Position numbers and translations under genes: made by a program. Positions 52,656 through 62,720 of a stretch of 64,000 nt of DNA are shown one piece after another. The stretch is from Erythrobacter longus (lineage in GTDB: Bacteria > Pseudomonadota > Alphaproteobacteria > Sphingomonadales > Sphingomonadaceae): assembly GCF_000715015.1 (NCBI RefSeq), contig NZ_JMIW01000002.1, forward strand, positions 124,001 through 188,000. Reading direction: 5' to 3'. The notes under the pieces were generated by a model. That model had not been told where the DNA came from. It made no database searches and worked only from the letters and a program-made list of their open reading frames with translations. Positions within the stretch are counted from its first letter, which is position 1, and each line of letters begins with the position of its first letter.

Positions 52656-53344
52656 TGGGTTTCAAAGCAGGCGTAATCACCTTCCCGGGCTCCAATTGTG
52701 ACCGCGATATGGCGGTGGCGCTTGAAGCGGTATCGGGAGAGCCAGCAATTCGAATTTGGCATGGCGATGCCGATCTACCTGACGGGCTCGATTTCATCGC
52801 ATTGCCCGGCGGCTTTTCTTACGGTGATTACTTGCGCTCAGGCGCGATGGCAGCCCGCAGCCCAGTTCTGCGCGCGGTGGTAAGTGCCGCCAATCGCGGT
52901 GTTCCCGTGCTTGGCGTATGCAATGGTTTTCAGGTTCTGACGGAAAGCGGTCTTTTGCCCGGCGCCCTCATGCGTAATGCAGGCCAGACCTTCGTATGCA
53001 GAACAGTCGATCTGGAAGTCGTCAACACAACATCGATTTACACCAGCGGTTTTGAACAGGGCCAAAACTTGCGCATTCCGGTCGCGCATCACGATGGCAA
53101 TTACTTCGCAGATGAAGCCACCCTCGACGCGCTTGAAGGCGATGGCCGTGTGGCGTTTCGTTATACAGACGACGTGAACGGATCACGCCGCAATATCGCA
53201 GGCGTATTGAGCGCCAATGGCCGCGTGCTTGGCATGATGCCGCACCCGGAACGTGCGATTGAACCTGCTTCGCACCCCTCGCTTGGCGGCGAAGATGGAC
53301 GCGCTCTGTTTGAAAACGTGATCAACAGCCTGGTTGCCGCTTAA
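52655..53344 (+). CDS. purQ: phosphoribosylformylglycinamidine synthase subunit PurQ
   Basis: The 229-residue glutaminase subunit that delivers ammonia to PurL. The nucleophile Cys is in [10 protein letters not shown], and the His-Glu pair is in [15 protein letters not shown], as in class I glutamine amidotransferases. It overlaps purS by one base. The large subunit gene purL is not next to it: the neighbour is the convergent diguanylate cyclase/phosphodiesterase gene, whose stop overlaps the purQ stop by two bases. Confidence 0.95.
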   Translation: MGFKAGVITFPGSNCDRDMAVALEAVSGEPAIRIWHGDADLPDGLDFIALPGGFSYGDYLRSGAMAARSPVLRAVVSAANRGVPVLGVCNGFQVLTESGLLPGALMRNAGQTFVCRTVDLEVVNTTSIYTSGFEQGQNLRIPVAHHDGNYFADEATLDALEGDGRVAFRYTDDVNGSRRNIAGVLSANGRVLGMMPHPERAIEPASHPSLGGEDGRALFENVINSLVAA

Positions 53345-55656
53345 GCGCGTTTCATCCGGGTCCAGTTGTCGTCGAAAAGACGTTTCGCATCATCAGCCGG
53401 CATTGGGCGACCAAAATAATACCCTTGGATTTTATCGCACCCAAGGTTGCGGATAAGTTCGGCTTCTTCTGAGGTTTCGACGCCCTCTGCCGTGGTTGTC
53501 ATATCAAGGCTTTTCGCCATCGCGACAACGGCATTGATAATCGCAAAACTTTCATTGCTGCCCTGCGAGGCGCCTTCGACAAAAGTGCGGTCAACCTTGA
53601 TCGTTGAAAAGCGGAGCTTGCGCAAATAGCCAAGCGATGAATAGCCAGTCCCAAAGTCATCCAATGCGACCGAACAACCCAAAGCCATCGCTTGTTCAAG
53701 CGCATTTCGGGCAATGCTGGCATCGCGAAGGAAAATACTTTCCGTCACTTCGATCTCAAGGCGCTCAGGCCGAAGGCCACTGGCAGAAAGAGCATCGATC
53801 ACTTCCTGATGGAAATTGGGCTCGAGCAATTGTTCCGGCGATACGTTTACGTTCACCTTTACATGCTCTGGCCATTTACGCGCTTCGAAACAGGCCTGGC
53901 GAAGAACCCATTTGCCAATCGGGACAATCAGGCGGGTATCTTCTGCAAGAGGGATGAATTTGCCCGGACTTACAAAGCCATGCTCTGAACTGTTCCAACG
54001 CACTAAGGCTTCAAAACTGACAATGCTTTCAGTGCGCGCATCAACCACTGGCTGATAGTGCAAGATAAATTCATCGCGGCCCAGCGCGTTGCGCAGCGAC
54101 ACCTCTAACTTTCGCCGTTCCTCTGCGAAGGCGTGCAAATTCGGCTCAAATCGGTAATGAGAGCCGCCGCCAGTATCCTTGGCCCGGTACAGCGCCAAGT
54201 CGGCATTGCGCATCAGTTCCTCGACCGTCTTGCCATCGCGTGGACCAATCGCAGAGCCAACGCTCGCTCCGACATACAGAGTGTGATTGTCGACCTGATA
54301 CGGCTCTGAAAGGCTGGAGATCACCCGCTGAGCGAGGCTGCGCAGATAATTCAGATCGCTTGCATCCCGAATAACAACCGCAAACTCATCCCCGCCGAGC
54401 CGGCCAATAATGGCGTTGTCGCCCATGAGCGTTTGAAGCCGCGCAGAAACCTGTGCGAGCAGCTTGTCGCCGGTCATATGACCAAGACTATCGTTCACTG
54501 CCTTAAACCGGTCGAGATCGATCATCATCATCGCGCAGCGTGTGCGCCAATGGTGCGCATACTCAAGCGCATCACCCAGTGCCTCGGTCAGCATCAAACG
54601 GTTAGGCAGCGAGGTCAGCGTGTCATAGCGCGCAAGATACTCGATTTTCTCCGACGAATGGCGCTGCTCTGTGACATCAGAGCCAACGCCGCGAAAACCG
54701 GTAAACTTACCCCGTTCATCGCGAATGGGTGTGCCAGAAAGCTCCCACCAACGCTCAACGCCTTTAATCGAGACCTGCACAAATAAATTGGCGAAATTCT
54801 CGCGATTGCGCAGCTTCTCAGCCAGCTCATGTAGACTTCGCGGGAAATCACCGCTTTCCCATTTGTCGCCTGCGATAAGCGCCAAAAGCGGTTTGCCTTC
54901 GACTTCGGCATCTGATGAATTCAAGGCAAACGCAAAACGGGGGCTGACCGATTGGAGGCGTCGTCGGGTGTCGATTTCCCACAACCAGTCCGCTTCGTTT
55001 TCCTCAAATTCGCGCAACAGAAGCGATACCACTTCTTCTTTCTCTGCAATCACGCTTTCTGCGATACGGGCGCTCATATGCGATCTACCCACTTCAACTG
55101 CGCCCAACATGGTGCAGATCGTGAACAGTATGACACCGCCTGAGATCACCAAGTCGCCCATCAACGCGAAGGGCACCGCTGCCCCAATCCCATTAAGCAC
55201 GGTAACAATCATCATGTTGAACGGTGTGGTCGTGTAGAAATAAACCCTTGCTGCCATGAGCAGAAGGACGATCACCATGATCGTAACCGCGCTCTCTTTG
55301 GGGCCATAGGGCGCAAACGCCACAAAGGGAACCAACCACAGCAACGCAGTCGCAATAGTGAGGCCCGAGTGAATACGGGACTTGGCCGCCTTCGCAGCCT
55401 TGCTGTGAATGTTCTTTGCGCTGCGGTCCATCCACATGCTGTACAACTGGGTGCCGACAAGCGCCGCGAACCATATTCCAAGCCCAACGGCGGAAATCAA
55501 ACCGATGTATATCTGGACCACGAACAGTCCAACCAAGGCGTGCACGTAGGCACGGTGGAACGTCAGCCGGCCAAGGTCACGATCCTCCAACCCCCGCAAC
55601 CGTGACCAGTCGCTTTGGCCTTTATCCGAAAAGCCAAGGACGGTGGAGGTGGGCAT
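53341..55656 (-). CDS. membrane PAS-GGDEF-EAL protein
   Basis: A 771-residue cyclic-di-GMP enzyme. The N-terminal 185 residues contain five to six hydrophobic segments, then a PAS domain at about 215-333, a GGDEF domain with intact GGDEF at 421-425, and an EAL domain with FEALVRW at 548-554 plus [13 protein letters not shown]. Both catalytic signatures look intact, so it could make and break c-di-GMP; which activity dominates is unknown. No RxxD inhibitory site is seen before GGDEF. I start at the ATG of MPTSTVLG; one 22 codons upstream is open. The gene is monocistronic. Confidence 0.92.
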   Translation of the reverse strand: MPTSTVLGFSDKGQSDWSRLRGLEDRDLGRLTFHRAYVHALVGLFVVQIYIGLISAVGLGIWFAALVGTQLYSMWMDRSAKNIHSKAAKAAKSRIHSGLTIATALLWLVPFVAFAPYGPKESAVTIMVIVLLLMAARVYFYTTTPFNMMIVTVLNGIGAAVPFALMGDLVISGGVILFTICTMLGAVEVGRSHMSARIAESVIAEKEEVVSLLLREFEENEADWLWEIDTRRRLQSVSPRFAFALNSSDAEVEGKPLLALIAGDKWESGDFPRSLHELAEKLRNRENFANLFVQVSIKGVERWWELSGTPIRDERGKFTGFRGVGSDVTEQRHSSEKIEYLARYDTLTSLPNRLMLTEALGDALEYAHHWRTRCAMMMIDLDRFKAVNDSLGHMTGDKLLAQVSARLQTLMGDNAIIGRLGGDEFAVVIRDASDLNYLRSLAQRVISSLSEPYQVDNHTLYVGASVGSAIGPRDGKTVEELMRNADLALYRAKDTGGGSHYRFEPNLHAFAEERRKLEVSLRNALGRDEFILHYQPVVDARTESIVSFEALVRWNSSEHGFVSPGKFIPLAEDTRLIVPIGKWVLRQACFEARKWPEHVKVNVNVSPEQLLEPNFHQEVIDALSASGLRPERLEIEVTESIFLRDASIARNALEQAMALGCSVALDDFGTGYSSLGYLRKLRFSTIKVDRTFVEGASQGSNESFAIINAVVAMAKSLDMTTTAEGVETSEEAELIRNLGCDKIQGYYFGRPMPADDAKRLFDDNWTRMKRA

Positions 55657-55795
55657 TTTTCGCGCAATTGATGGCGGTGGGAAGAGGTCGGGTGCGTTCA
55701 CGCAGCCTTGGTTAATCGCCAAAGGTTATGACACGGTAAAGCCCGAAGCATTGCGTGCAGAAAAAATTAAGCGGTAATCCGCCGATTTTCCAAAG

Positions 55796-57619
55796 CTATT
55801 CAACCGTCACCGATTTCGCCAAATTGCGTGGTTGATCGACGTCTGTGCCCTTAACAACTGCGACATGATACGCCAGCAATTGTACCGGAATTGCATAGAC
55901 TAAGGGCGCAATCAGAGGGTGAACCACTGGCATTTCGATCGTGGCTAAACATCCCTCGCCCGCTTGCTTAATCCCGGCCGCATCAGAGATCAAAACGACC
56001 TTTCCGCCGCGCGCCCGAACTTCCTCCATATTGGAGACAGTTTTTTCGAACAACGGTCCAGACGGTGCAATCACTACTACGGGCACATCATCATCGATAA
56101 GCGCAATAGGCCCATGCTTCATCTCGCCAGATGCATATCCTTCGGCATGGATATAACTGATTTCTTTGAGTTTTAATGCACCTTCGAGGGCCAATGGGTA
56201 GTCCTGCCCGCGCCCCAGATAAAGGACATCGCGGGTCTGGGAGAACAATGGCGCCATGGCGGCAATATCGTCGTCGTGATTGAGCGCTTCATTGAGCGCT
56301 GCTGGTGCTTCTAGCAGATGGGTGACAACCTCGCGTTCTTCTTCGCGCGTCAGGCGTCCCTTTTTGACTGCCATGTGGGCAGCTAGCGCGGCAAGAACCG
56401 CGAGCTGGCAGGTGAAAGCTTTGGTCGAGGCAACGCCGATCTCAGGCCCGGCGTGGGTCGGCAAAAGAAGGTCAGCTTCGCGCGCCATGGAGCTGGTGGG
56501 CACATTGACCACCACCGCGATTATCTGACCATTTTCCTTGCAATGGCGCAGCGCTGCGAGCGTGTCGGCGGTTTCACCGCTTTGCGAAATAAAGAGTGCG
56601 AGCCCCCCTTCTTCAAGTACGGGGTCGCGGTAGCGGAACTCGCTAGCCACATCGATATCAACGGGCACACGGGCGAATTTCTCGAACCAGTATTTGGCGA
56701 CGAGGCCTGCGTAGTACGACGTGCCGCACGCAACGATGGTCAGGCGGCGAATGGCGGACAAGTCAAAGTCAAATTGGGGAAGCGCAACCGAAACATCTTC
56801 CCGGCGCAGATAAGAGGAAAGCGTTTGCGCAACCACGGTGGGTTGTTCAAAAATCTCTTTTTGCATGAAGTGGCGGTAATTGCCCTTCTCAACCGCAGCG
56901 GCAGAGGCACCGGACGCTTGAATTTTACGCTCAACCGGCTCATTTTTCGCGTCAAATATCTGCGCACCTTCCTTGGTGATGACAACCCAATCGCCTTCTT
57001 CAAGATAGGAAATACGCTGGGTCAAAGGCGCCAATGCAAGCGCATCAGAGCCCAAATACATCTCATCTTCACCGTGCCCAAGCACGAGCGGGGAGCCAAG
57101 CCGCGCTCCAATCAGGAGATCAGGGTGCCGGCGAAAGGCAATCGCAAGCGAGAATGCACCGCGCAGCTTGGGCAGGACTTCGGCGACCGCTTCTTGCGGT
57201 GTAGCGCCCTTTTCAATGCGCGAGGATATCAAATGCGCGACGACTTCGGTATCGGTCTCGCTCGCATAGGTGCGGTTTTCGTTCTTCAGCTCTTCGCGAA
57301 GCGCCTTGTAATTCTCGATGATCCCGTTGTGAACCAGAGCCAGTTCTTCGGTCGCATGAGGGTGCGCATTGGCGGCTGTCGGAGCGCCGTGCGTGGCCCA
57401 GCGAGTGTGTGCTATCCCGGTTGTCCCTTCGGCAGGATCGTTCTCCAAAACGCCGACAAGATTGAGCAACTTACCCTCTGCGCGCCGCCGCACCAACTCG
57501 CCTTCATGCAGCGTGCAGATGCCTGCGCTGTCATAGCCGCGATATTCCATGCGTCTCAGGCCATCGACCAAACGGTCTGACACAGGTGAAGAGCTCACGA
57601 TCCCGATAATGCCGCACAT
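55796..57619 (-). CDS. glmS: glutamine-fructose-6-phosphate aminotransferase (isomerising)
   Basis: GlmS makes glucosamine-6-phosphate, the entry to UDP-GlcNAc for peptidoglycan and LPS. The 607-residue protein begins MCGIIGIVSSS with Cys2 as the N-terminal nucleophile, followed by MEYRGYDSAGI and THGAPTAANAHPH. Two SIS sugar-isomerase domains follow (ACGTSYYAG, FISQSGETADTLAAL, GRGQDYPLALEGALKLKEISYIHAEGY elements) and the C-terminus ends DQPRNLAKSVTVE. The ribozyme that controls glmS in Gram-positives is not seen. It is divergent from the glycan operon. Confidence 0.97.
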   Translation of the reverse strand: MCGIIGIVSSSPVSDRLVDGLRRMEYRGYDSAGICTLHEGELVRRRAEGKLLNLVGVLENDPAEGTTGIAHTRWATHGAPTAANAHPHATEELALVHNGIIENYKALREELKNENRTYASETDTEVVAHLISSRIEKGATPQEAVAEVLPKLRGAFSLAIAFRRHPDLLIGARLGSPLVLGHGEDEMYLGSDALALAPLTQRISYLEEGDWVVITKEGAQIFDAKNEPVERKIQASGASAAAVEKGNYRHFMQKEIFEQPTVVAQTLSSYLRREDVSVALPQFDFDLSAIRRLTIVACGTSYYAGLVAKYWFEKFARVPVDIDVASEFRYRDPVLEEGGLALFISQSGETADTLAALRHCKENGQIIAVVVNVPTSSMAREADLLLPTHAGPEIGVASTKAFTCQLAVLAALAAHMAVKKGRLTREEEREVVTHLLEAPAALNEALNHDDDIAAMAPLFSQTRDVLYLGRGQDYPLALEGALKLKEISYIHAEGYASGEMKHGPIALIDDDVPVVVIAPSGPLFEKTVSNMEEVRARGGKVVLISDAAGIKQAGEGCLATIEMPVVHPLIAPLVYAIPVQLLAYHVAVVKGTDVDQPRNLAKSVTVE

Positions 57620-57824
57620 AGACTGATCAATTCCTTTGGGTTTTGCGCATGGCCGTTCGCCAATCTGAAGGCGCCCCCCTTAATTACAAAGCTTGAACAA
57701 GACTTGAAGGGCAAGCGCGCTTTGAAGCCCAGATTTTTACCTCACCGCGCCAACTCTGCCTCTGCACTTACTTATCATGGTTTACGATTGCTTAAACACC
57801 CCCCGCTAGCACGGCTGCAACACG
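57620..57824. other. gene-free region between glmS and the glycan operon
   Basis: Around 205 bases with no coding region. It must contain the divergent promoters for glmS and for the glycosyltransferase genes; I cannot place them. The terminator-like hairpin at 57825-57857 follows. Confidence 0.4.
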
Positions 57825-57857
57825 AGACGCGCGTGCGCTTTTTTAGGCGCGTCTTTT
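57825..57857 (+). terminator. terminator-like hairpin in the glycan operon leader
   Basis: AGACGCGC (57825-57832) pairs perfectly with GCGCGTCT (57847-57854) around a 14-base loop containing six T residues, and is followed by TTTT in all. It lies only 18 bases before the first glycosyltransferase ATG and is oriented to stop plus-strand transcription. It is either an attenuator or a stop for an upstream transcript; no leader peptide is visible. Confidence 0.55.
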
Positions 57858-57875
57858 AGGGGCAAGAATAGAAAC

Positions 57876-58889
57876 ATGAAGCTCATTATCCAGATACCCT
57901 GCCTCAACGAGGCCGAAGTGCTGCCTGAAACGCTGGCAAAATTGCCGCGCAGCATACCGGGTGTGGACACAATCGAATATTGCATCATCGACGATGGCAG
58001 CAGCGATGACACAAGCGGCGTCGCAAAACGCTGGGGCGTGCAGCATATCGTGCGCCACCGCCGTAACAAGGGCCTAGCCGAGGCGTTTCGCAGCGGGATC
58101 GACAAATGTTTGAGCGAAGGCGCAGACATCATCGTCAACACCGATGCCGATGGACAATATGAAGGGGCAGACATCGCAAAAATCGTCGCGCCCGTTGTCA
58201 CTGGTGAAGCCGACATTTGCATTGGTGATCGCTCGGTTGGCAACAACGCGCACTTTGGGGCGGGCAAACGTCTGCTGCAACGCCTTGGGTCCTATGTCGT
58301 GCGCACTTTGTCTGCCACCGACATAACCGATGCGGTCAGCGGGTTTCGCGCGATCAGCCGCGATGCAGCGCAGCGCATCAATATTACCACAGATTTCAGC
58401 TACACAACCGACATGCTGATCCAGGCAGGCCGCAAGAAGCTTGCCATCACCAGCGTGCCCATCCGCACCCACGCCGCCACGCGCCCTTCGCGATTGTTCA
58501 AATCCATCCCGAAGTTCATCCAACAAACCGGCGTGACGATCCTGCGGGCTTACACCACGTTCAACTCGCTGCGCGTGTTTGTGGGACTTGGGATGTTGGC
58601 AACGCTTTTGGGCGTCTTCCCGATCGCGCGCTTCCTTTGGTTCTTCATCACAGGCGATAGTCAGGGGCACATTCAATCGCTGGTTATTGGCGGCGCGCTT
58701 TTGACAGTCGGAGTGTTGGTCACAGTGCTGGGCATCCTTGCCGATCTCATCGCCACCAACCGCAAGCTGCTTGAGGCAAATATGCTGAAATTGCGCCGGA
58801 TTGAGGAAAAGCTGGACCAGCCGAAGCAATCGGCCAAACCTGCTCCTTCGGCAGACGAGGGCGACAGCGATTTCAGGCGACGCGCATGA
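57876..58889 (+). CDS. GT2 glycosyltransferase, polyprenyl-phosphate type
   Basis: A 337-residue family 2 glycosyltransferase like dolichol/polyprenyl-phosphate mannosyltransferases. The nucleotide-sugar site shows IPCLNEAEVLPETL, CIIDDGSSDDT and NTDADGQYEG (DxD). Two C-terminal membrane helices (VFVGLGMLATLLGVFPIARFL and SLVIGGALLTVGVLVTVLGIL elements) anchor it. It would load a sugar onto a lipid carrier for the next gene's GT-C enzyme. Its stop overlaps the next start by four bases. Confidence 0.9.
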   Translation: MKLIIQIPCLNEAEVLPETLAKLPRSIPGVDTIEYCIIDDGSSDDTSGVAKRWGVQHIVRHRRNKGLAEAFRSGIDKCLSEGADIIVNTDADGQYEGADIAKIVAPVVTGEADICIGDRSVGNNAHFGAGKRLLQRLGSYVVRTLSATDITDAVSGFRAISRDAAQRINITTDFSYTTDMLIQAGRKKLAITSVPIRTHAATRPSRLFKSIPKFIQQTGVTILRAYTTFNSLRVFVGLGMLATLLGVFPIARFLWFFITGDSQGHIQSLVIGGALLTVGVLVTVLGILADLIATNRKLLEANMLKLRRIEEKLDQPKQSAKPAPSADEGDSDFRRRA

Positions 58890-60562
58890 CAGCGGCGGCA
58901 ATCGAACAGCCGGAGGCGCCCAGATCGCCATTTGACGGCCTGCTCTCCAAAACATCCACCCTTTGGGTCTATGCGCTGCTCGTTTTCCTCGCGGCGCTTC
59001 ATCTGCATTTGGCGCTCACCCGGTCGATCAATTGGGATGAGTTCTGGCATTACGGGCTTGTTGAAACCATCGCGCGCGGCGACAGCTTTCAACCGTTACA
59101 GACACTTTTCGTGCGCCTGTTCTCATGGTGGCTGCCGCAAACGCCCGGAAATGAGATTGACCATATCATCACCGCGCGCCTGTTTATGCTGGGTTTCACC
59201 GGAATTGCGGCCTTTGCGACCTACAAGGTCGCGCGTAGAATCACAGGTCATACCGGTGCCTGCCTTGCGGTTGCGGCCTATTTGGGCGGCGGCTTCGTGC
59301 TCAACCACGCCACGTCTTTCCGTATCGATCCCATGGTCGCCGCAAGCCTGTCCAGCGCTCTTGCAATCGCCATGCACAGCCGCCTTCGAGCAGGATCACT
59401 GGTGGCTATGGGGATGCTCATCGCTTTGTCGGCAATGTTCACGATCAAGTTTGTGCTCTGGCTGCCAGCCTTTGCCGGGGTCGCGTTGTGGCGCTGGGAA
59501 GAGGAAGGTTTTGAGTGGACCTATGTCTTGCGCTGGGTTGGTGCCGGATTGGTCGCTCTCGCCGGCTTTGCAATCCTTTTTGCGCTGCATAGCTGGCCGC
59601 TGGAGAGTTCTGCGTCTGTGGCAAGCCCCACATCTTATGCGGGCGGCTCTGCTGCTAAGATGTTTGGAATTTTGCACTCGCCCTATTTGCCGATGACGAA
59701 AGAGGCGGTTCTGTTCGCCCTTCCCCTCGCAGCAGCGGTGATTGCCGCGCCTTTTCTCATCGCGAAATCGGACCTGCCTCTTGCCAAGCGAACTGCGGTT
59801 TTCGCGCTTTGGTTGCCGGTTCTCACGCCGCTCTTCTATCACAACAGCGCGCCGTATTTTTACGTCTTTATTCTCCCCCCTGTCGCGGTCGCCGCCTCGG
59901 TAAGTCTTGCCTTTGCCGCAAAGCGTTATGGCGCTGGCCCGATCTCTGGCATCATTGCGCTGTTCTCTTTGGTGGTGTGGTTTGGCGGCGAGGCTCCTGT
60001 CAAAGAAAAGCAGCATACCCTCCTCAATGCAGTCCACGCGACATTTGAAGAACCCGTCGCCTATTTCGATTGCTGCGCAATGGTTGGCTCCTTTCGTCAG
60101 ATGAATGGGTTTTTGACCCCGTGGGGATTGGAAGGTTATCGCAATTCAGGCGTTCCACGCTTTAAACAAGCCATGGAACAAGGCCCGGTTCCTTTGCTGC
60201 TCGACAATGAACAGATGTTCGCGCCGCTCTTTAGCGGCGCTGCAAATGACGCATTCCACCCCAAGGATGCGCAGGCCTTGCGCTCTAATTATCGCCGTTT
60301 CTGGGGGGACATCTTCATCGCAGGGCGCAACCTTGCCCCCGGTGAAACCATTGCTTGGAATGTCCTTGTTCCCGGCACTTACACAGTTTCAGACGCAATG
60401 GTGATTGATGGTCGACAAGTCGCAGCAGGCGCGCAGGTGGAGCTTTCGCGCGGGCTGATTGAAATCCGCAACCTTTCCAGCGAGCAAGCGAACCTTACCT
60501 GGGGCCGCGATACGCGCGTGCCCGACGCTCCTCCTGTGCAGGATTACTGGGGCGGGTTTTGA
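58886..60562 (+). CDS. GT-C fold membrane glycosyltransferase-like protein
   Basis: A 558-residue protein with about ten membrane helices and the motif SINWDEFWHYG in the first external loop, where an acidic pair is catalytic in ArnT/GT39-type GT-C enzymes. These use lipid-linked sugars, matching the upstream polyprenyl-phosphate sugar transferase. A soluble C-terminal part (about 390-558) is periplasmic. It overlaps both neighbours by four bases, so the three genes form one operon. Acceptor unknown. Confidence 0.75.
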   Translation: MTAAAIEQPEAPRSPFDGLLSKTSTLWVYALLVFLAALHLHLALTRSINWDEFWHYGLVETIARGDSFQPLQTLFVRLFSWWLPQTPGNEIDHIITARLFMLGFTGIAAFATYKVARRITGHTGACLAVAAYLGGGFVLNHATSFRIDPMVAASLSSALAIAMHSRLRAGSLVAMGMLIALSAMFTIKFVLWLPAFAGVALWRWEEEGFEWTYVLRWVGAGLVALAGFAILFALHSWPLESSASVASPTSYAGGSAAKMFGILHSPYLPMTKEAVLFALPLAAAVIAAPFLIAKSDLPLAKRTAVFALWLPVLTPLFYHNSAPYFYVFILPPVAVAASVSLAFAAKRYGAGPISGIIALFSLVVWFGGEAPVKEKQHTLLNAVHATFEEPVAYFDCCAMVGSFRQMNGFLTPWGLEGYRNSGVPRFKQAMEQGPVPLLLDNEQMFAPLFSGAANDAFHPKDAQALRSNYRRFWGDIFIAGRNLAPGETIAWNVLVPGTYTVSDAMVIDGRQVAAGAQVELSRGLIEIRNLSSEQANLTWGRDTRVPDAPPVQDYWGGF

Positions 60563-61677
60563 CGCAAAAAGCAGCCCCTCAAAGCGATGCAGGCCGCCGC
60601 GCATCAAGCCTTGAAGCTGGCGCAAGGGTGCTTTTCATTACGCGCAAGTGGGGGCCAGCGGTAGGCGGGATGGAAACCTACAGCGAACGCCTCACGCAAG
60701 AGGTCGCCAAACTTCAAACGGTCGATGTGATCGCTCTGCAGGGACGCGACAACGGCCTTCCCCCCAGCATTACATCGCTTTTGTTTTTCCCTGTCACCGT
60801 CTTCGGCAGGCTTTTTCGTGCCCAACACAAACCTCAAATCATCCATTTGGGAGATATGGCGATCTGGCCTTTGGCATTGATGGCGCTTTTCTTTTTCCCG
60901 AGTGCAAGGGTCGTCTTGTCCGCACATGGCACCGATGTATCCTATGGCGCGCGCGGCGGCATTAAGGGTGGGCTTTATAACCTGTTCCTCAAACTGGGTT
61001 CAGCCCTGCTTTCAAAAGCTCGGGTAATCGCCAATTCAAACGCGACAAAAACGCGGCTGGAACAGATCGGATGGCAATGCAATGCAGTCGTTCCCTTGGC
61101 CACGGATTTACGCTGCGAACCCAAGAGCGATTTCAACCCAAAACAGCTCCTTTTTGCAGGGCGATTGATCACACAAAAAGGGCTCAGCTGGTTTGTGCGC
61201 GACGTGCTGCCACTGCTTCCCGACGACCTTCGCTTAACCGTTGTTGGTACGGTTTGGGATGAAAGCGAAAAGGCGGCTCTTGACCACCCTCAAGTCGAAT
61301 TTCTCGGACGGATGCCGCAAAGCAAGCTTACCCAAAGCTATGCGCAGGCGGCGTGTGTGATTGTTCCCAATATTGAGCGCGAAAATGGCGAATTTGAAGG
61401 CTTTGGCCTTGTCGCGTGCGAAGCGGCAAGTTCTGGCGGATTGGTTCTTGCCGCTGACACCGGTGGCCTGCGCGATGCGGTCAAAGATGGCGAAACAGGT
61501 TTTCTGATCGAAGCGGGCAATGCGCAAAAATGGGCCGCCAAAATCGCGCAGGTTCTCAGCCAAGGCGCTGAAAAACGCGCTCAATTCCTAGTCCGCTCTC
61601 AAAGCATTGCACAAAGCCATTATTCATGGGCCCGCGTAGCAGAGCAAACGGCTGAGATTTATACCTCGCGCAGCTAA
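60559..61677 (+). CDS. GT4 glycosyltransferase
   Basis: A 372-residue family 4 (GT-B fold) glycosyltransferase. N-terminal acceptor side: FITRKWGPAVGGMETYSERL; C-terminal donor side: LLFAGRLITQKGLSWFV and the EGFGLVACEAASSGG motif with the E-x7-E donor-binding pair. The start is TTG, overlapping the upstream stop as TTGA. No membrane helix beyond a hydrophobic patch near residues 85-110 (LALMALFFFPSARVVLSAHG). Third gene of the glycan operon. Confidence 0.9.
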   Translation: MTQKAAPQSDAGRRASSLEAGARVLFITRKWGPAVGGMETYSERLTQEVAKLQTVDVIALQGRDNGLPPSITSLLFFPVTVFGRLFRAQHKPQIIHLGDMAIWPLALMALFFFPSARVVLSAHGTDVSYGARGGIKGGLYNLFLKLGSALLSKARVIANSNATKTRLEQIGWQCNAVVPLATDLRCEPKSDFNPKQLLFAGRLITQKGLSWFVRDVLPLLPDDLRLTVVGTVWDESEKAALDHPQVEFLGRMPQSKLTQSYAQAACVIVPNIERENGEFEGFGLVACEAASSGGLVLAADTGGLRDAVKDGETGFLIEAGNAQKWAAKIAQVLSQGAEKRAQFLVRSQSIAQSHYSWARVAEQTAEIYTSRS

Positions 61678-61679
61678 GG

Positions 61680-62717
61680 TCAGGCGCGCTTTCTGTTCTT
61701 GAGGGATTTGAACGCAGTCCCCGGATCGCTCAAAACAGCGCCTGCCAAAGGCAGCAAAAGCCAGCGCGCGTGCCAAAGAAACGCCGACACTGCTTTTGGT
61801 GAGGACAGCCCGCCACCCCGAGACAGAATAGCATCCGCCAGAAGGCCCGCTGTCATTCGCATGACCCAGCGGCCATGCAGGCGTGCATTGGGTAAGTCAT
61901 GCGCCAACATCGCATTTACCCCTGCGGCCGCCGCTTTTACAGTCTCGCCGTTTGCCTTTGTATTGTAGGCGAACATCTCGATCAGCGGATTGAGCTTCTC
62001 GACGACCTCTTGGGGCAAACGAACGCTAAGGTTTCTGTGGCCAATCTCGGCACAATTTTGTGCCTGCTCATAACGTTTGGAATGGGTGATTGCCCCGTCA
62101 TGGCGGCGATACTTTACGAGAGGGTCACTCAAACGGTGGGTCGGTCCCAGCGCTGCCAACCGTCCCCAAAGGTCAAAATCCTGCGCAGTGCGAAACCGCT
62201 CGTCATAGAAAATGGGGGTTTTGCCATCCGGGCAACGCTTGAAGAAATAGGTTGGGTGCGGCGCAGGCGGGTTCCAGCCCAACAGCCACCGGATTTGCCA
62301 ATCATCGAGTGGATCAACTGTGCGCCCCAATTCGCGCCCCATCGCATCAATCATGATATAGCCCGAGGTAACGCCGACACATGCCGGGTTTTTGCGCATG
62401 TATGAAAGCTGTTTTTCAAGCCTTTCGCTCATGCATACATCATCGGCGTCAATGCGCGCGACAAATTCACCCCGTGCCTCGCCAAGGCCGCGGTTCAGCG
62501 ATCTGGTCAGGCCAATGTTGCCTTCATTGGTCAAAACACGAATGCGCGGATCGTCAGCTGCAGCGCACTCCAATATCTGCGGAGTGCTATCGCCGGACGC
62601 ATCATCTACGATGACGAATTCGTAATCCTCAAACGTTTGGGCAGCAACGCTCGCCAACGTTTGCGCAAGGAATTGCTCGCCATTGTGCACTCCCATCAAG
62701 ACGGTGATTTCGGGCAT
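61680..62717 (-). CDS. GT2 glycosyltransferase
   Basis: A 345-residue family 2 glycosyltransferase with GT-A fold. The N-terminus reads ITVLMGVHNGEQFLAQTLASV, then FVIVDDASGDSTPQIL, the DxD in ARIDADDVCMSERLEKQ, and FRTAQDFDLWGRLA, where the ED-like acidic residue acts as base. It converges with the GT4 gene, two bases apart at the stops, and lies three bases downstream of the beta-propeller gene, with which it is co-transcribed. Confidence 0.9.
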   Translation of the reverse strand: MPEITVLMGVHNGEQFLAQTLASVAAQTFEDYEFVIVDDASGDSTPQILECAAADDPRIRVLTNEGNIGLTRSLNRGLGEARGEFVARIDADDVCMSERLEKQLSYMRKNPACVGVTSGYIMIDAMGRELGRTVDPLDDWQIRWLLGWNPPAPHPTYFFKRCPDGKTPIFYDERFRTAQDFDLWGRLAALGPTHRLSDPLVKYRRHDGAITHSKRYEQAQNCAEIGHRNLSVRLPQEVVEKLNPLIEMFAYNTKANGETVKAAAAGVNAMLAHDLPNARLHGRWVMRMTAGLLADAILSRGGGLSSPKAVSAFLWHARWLLLPLAGAVLSDPGTAFKSLKNRKRA

Positions 62718-62720
62718 GGT

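Noticed and set aside
55796..57875. glmS ribozyme or other riboswitch upstream of glmS
   Set aside because: The leader shows no ribozyme core; such elements are known from Gram-positive bacteria.
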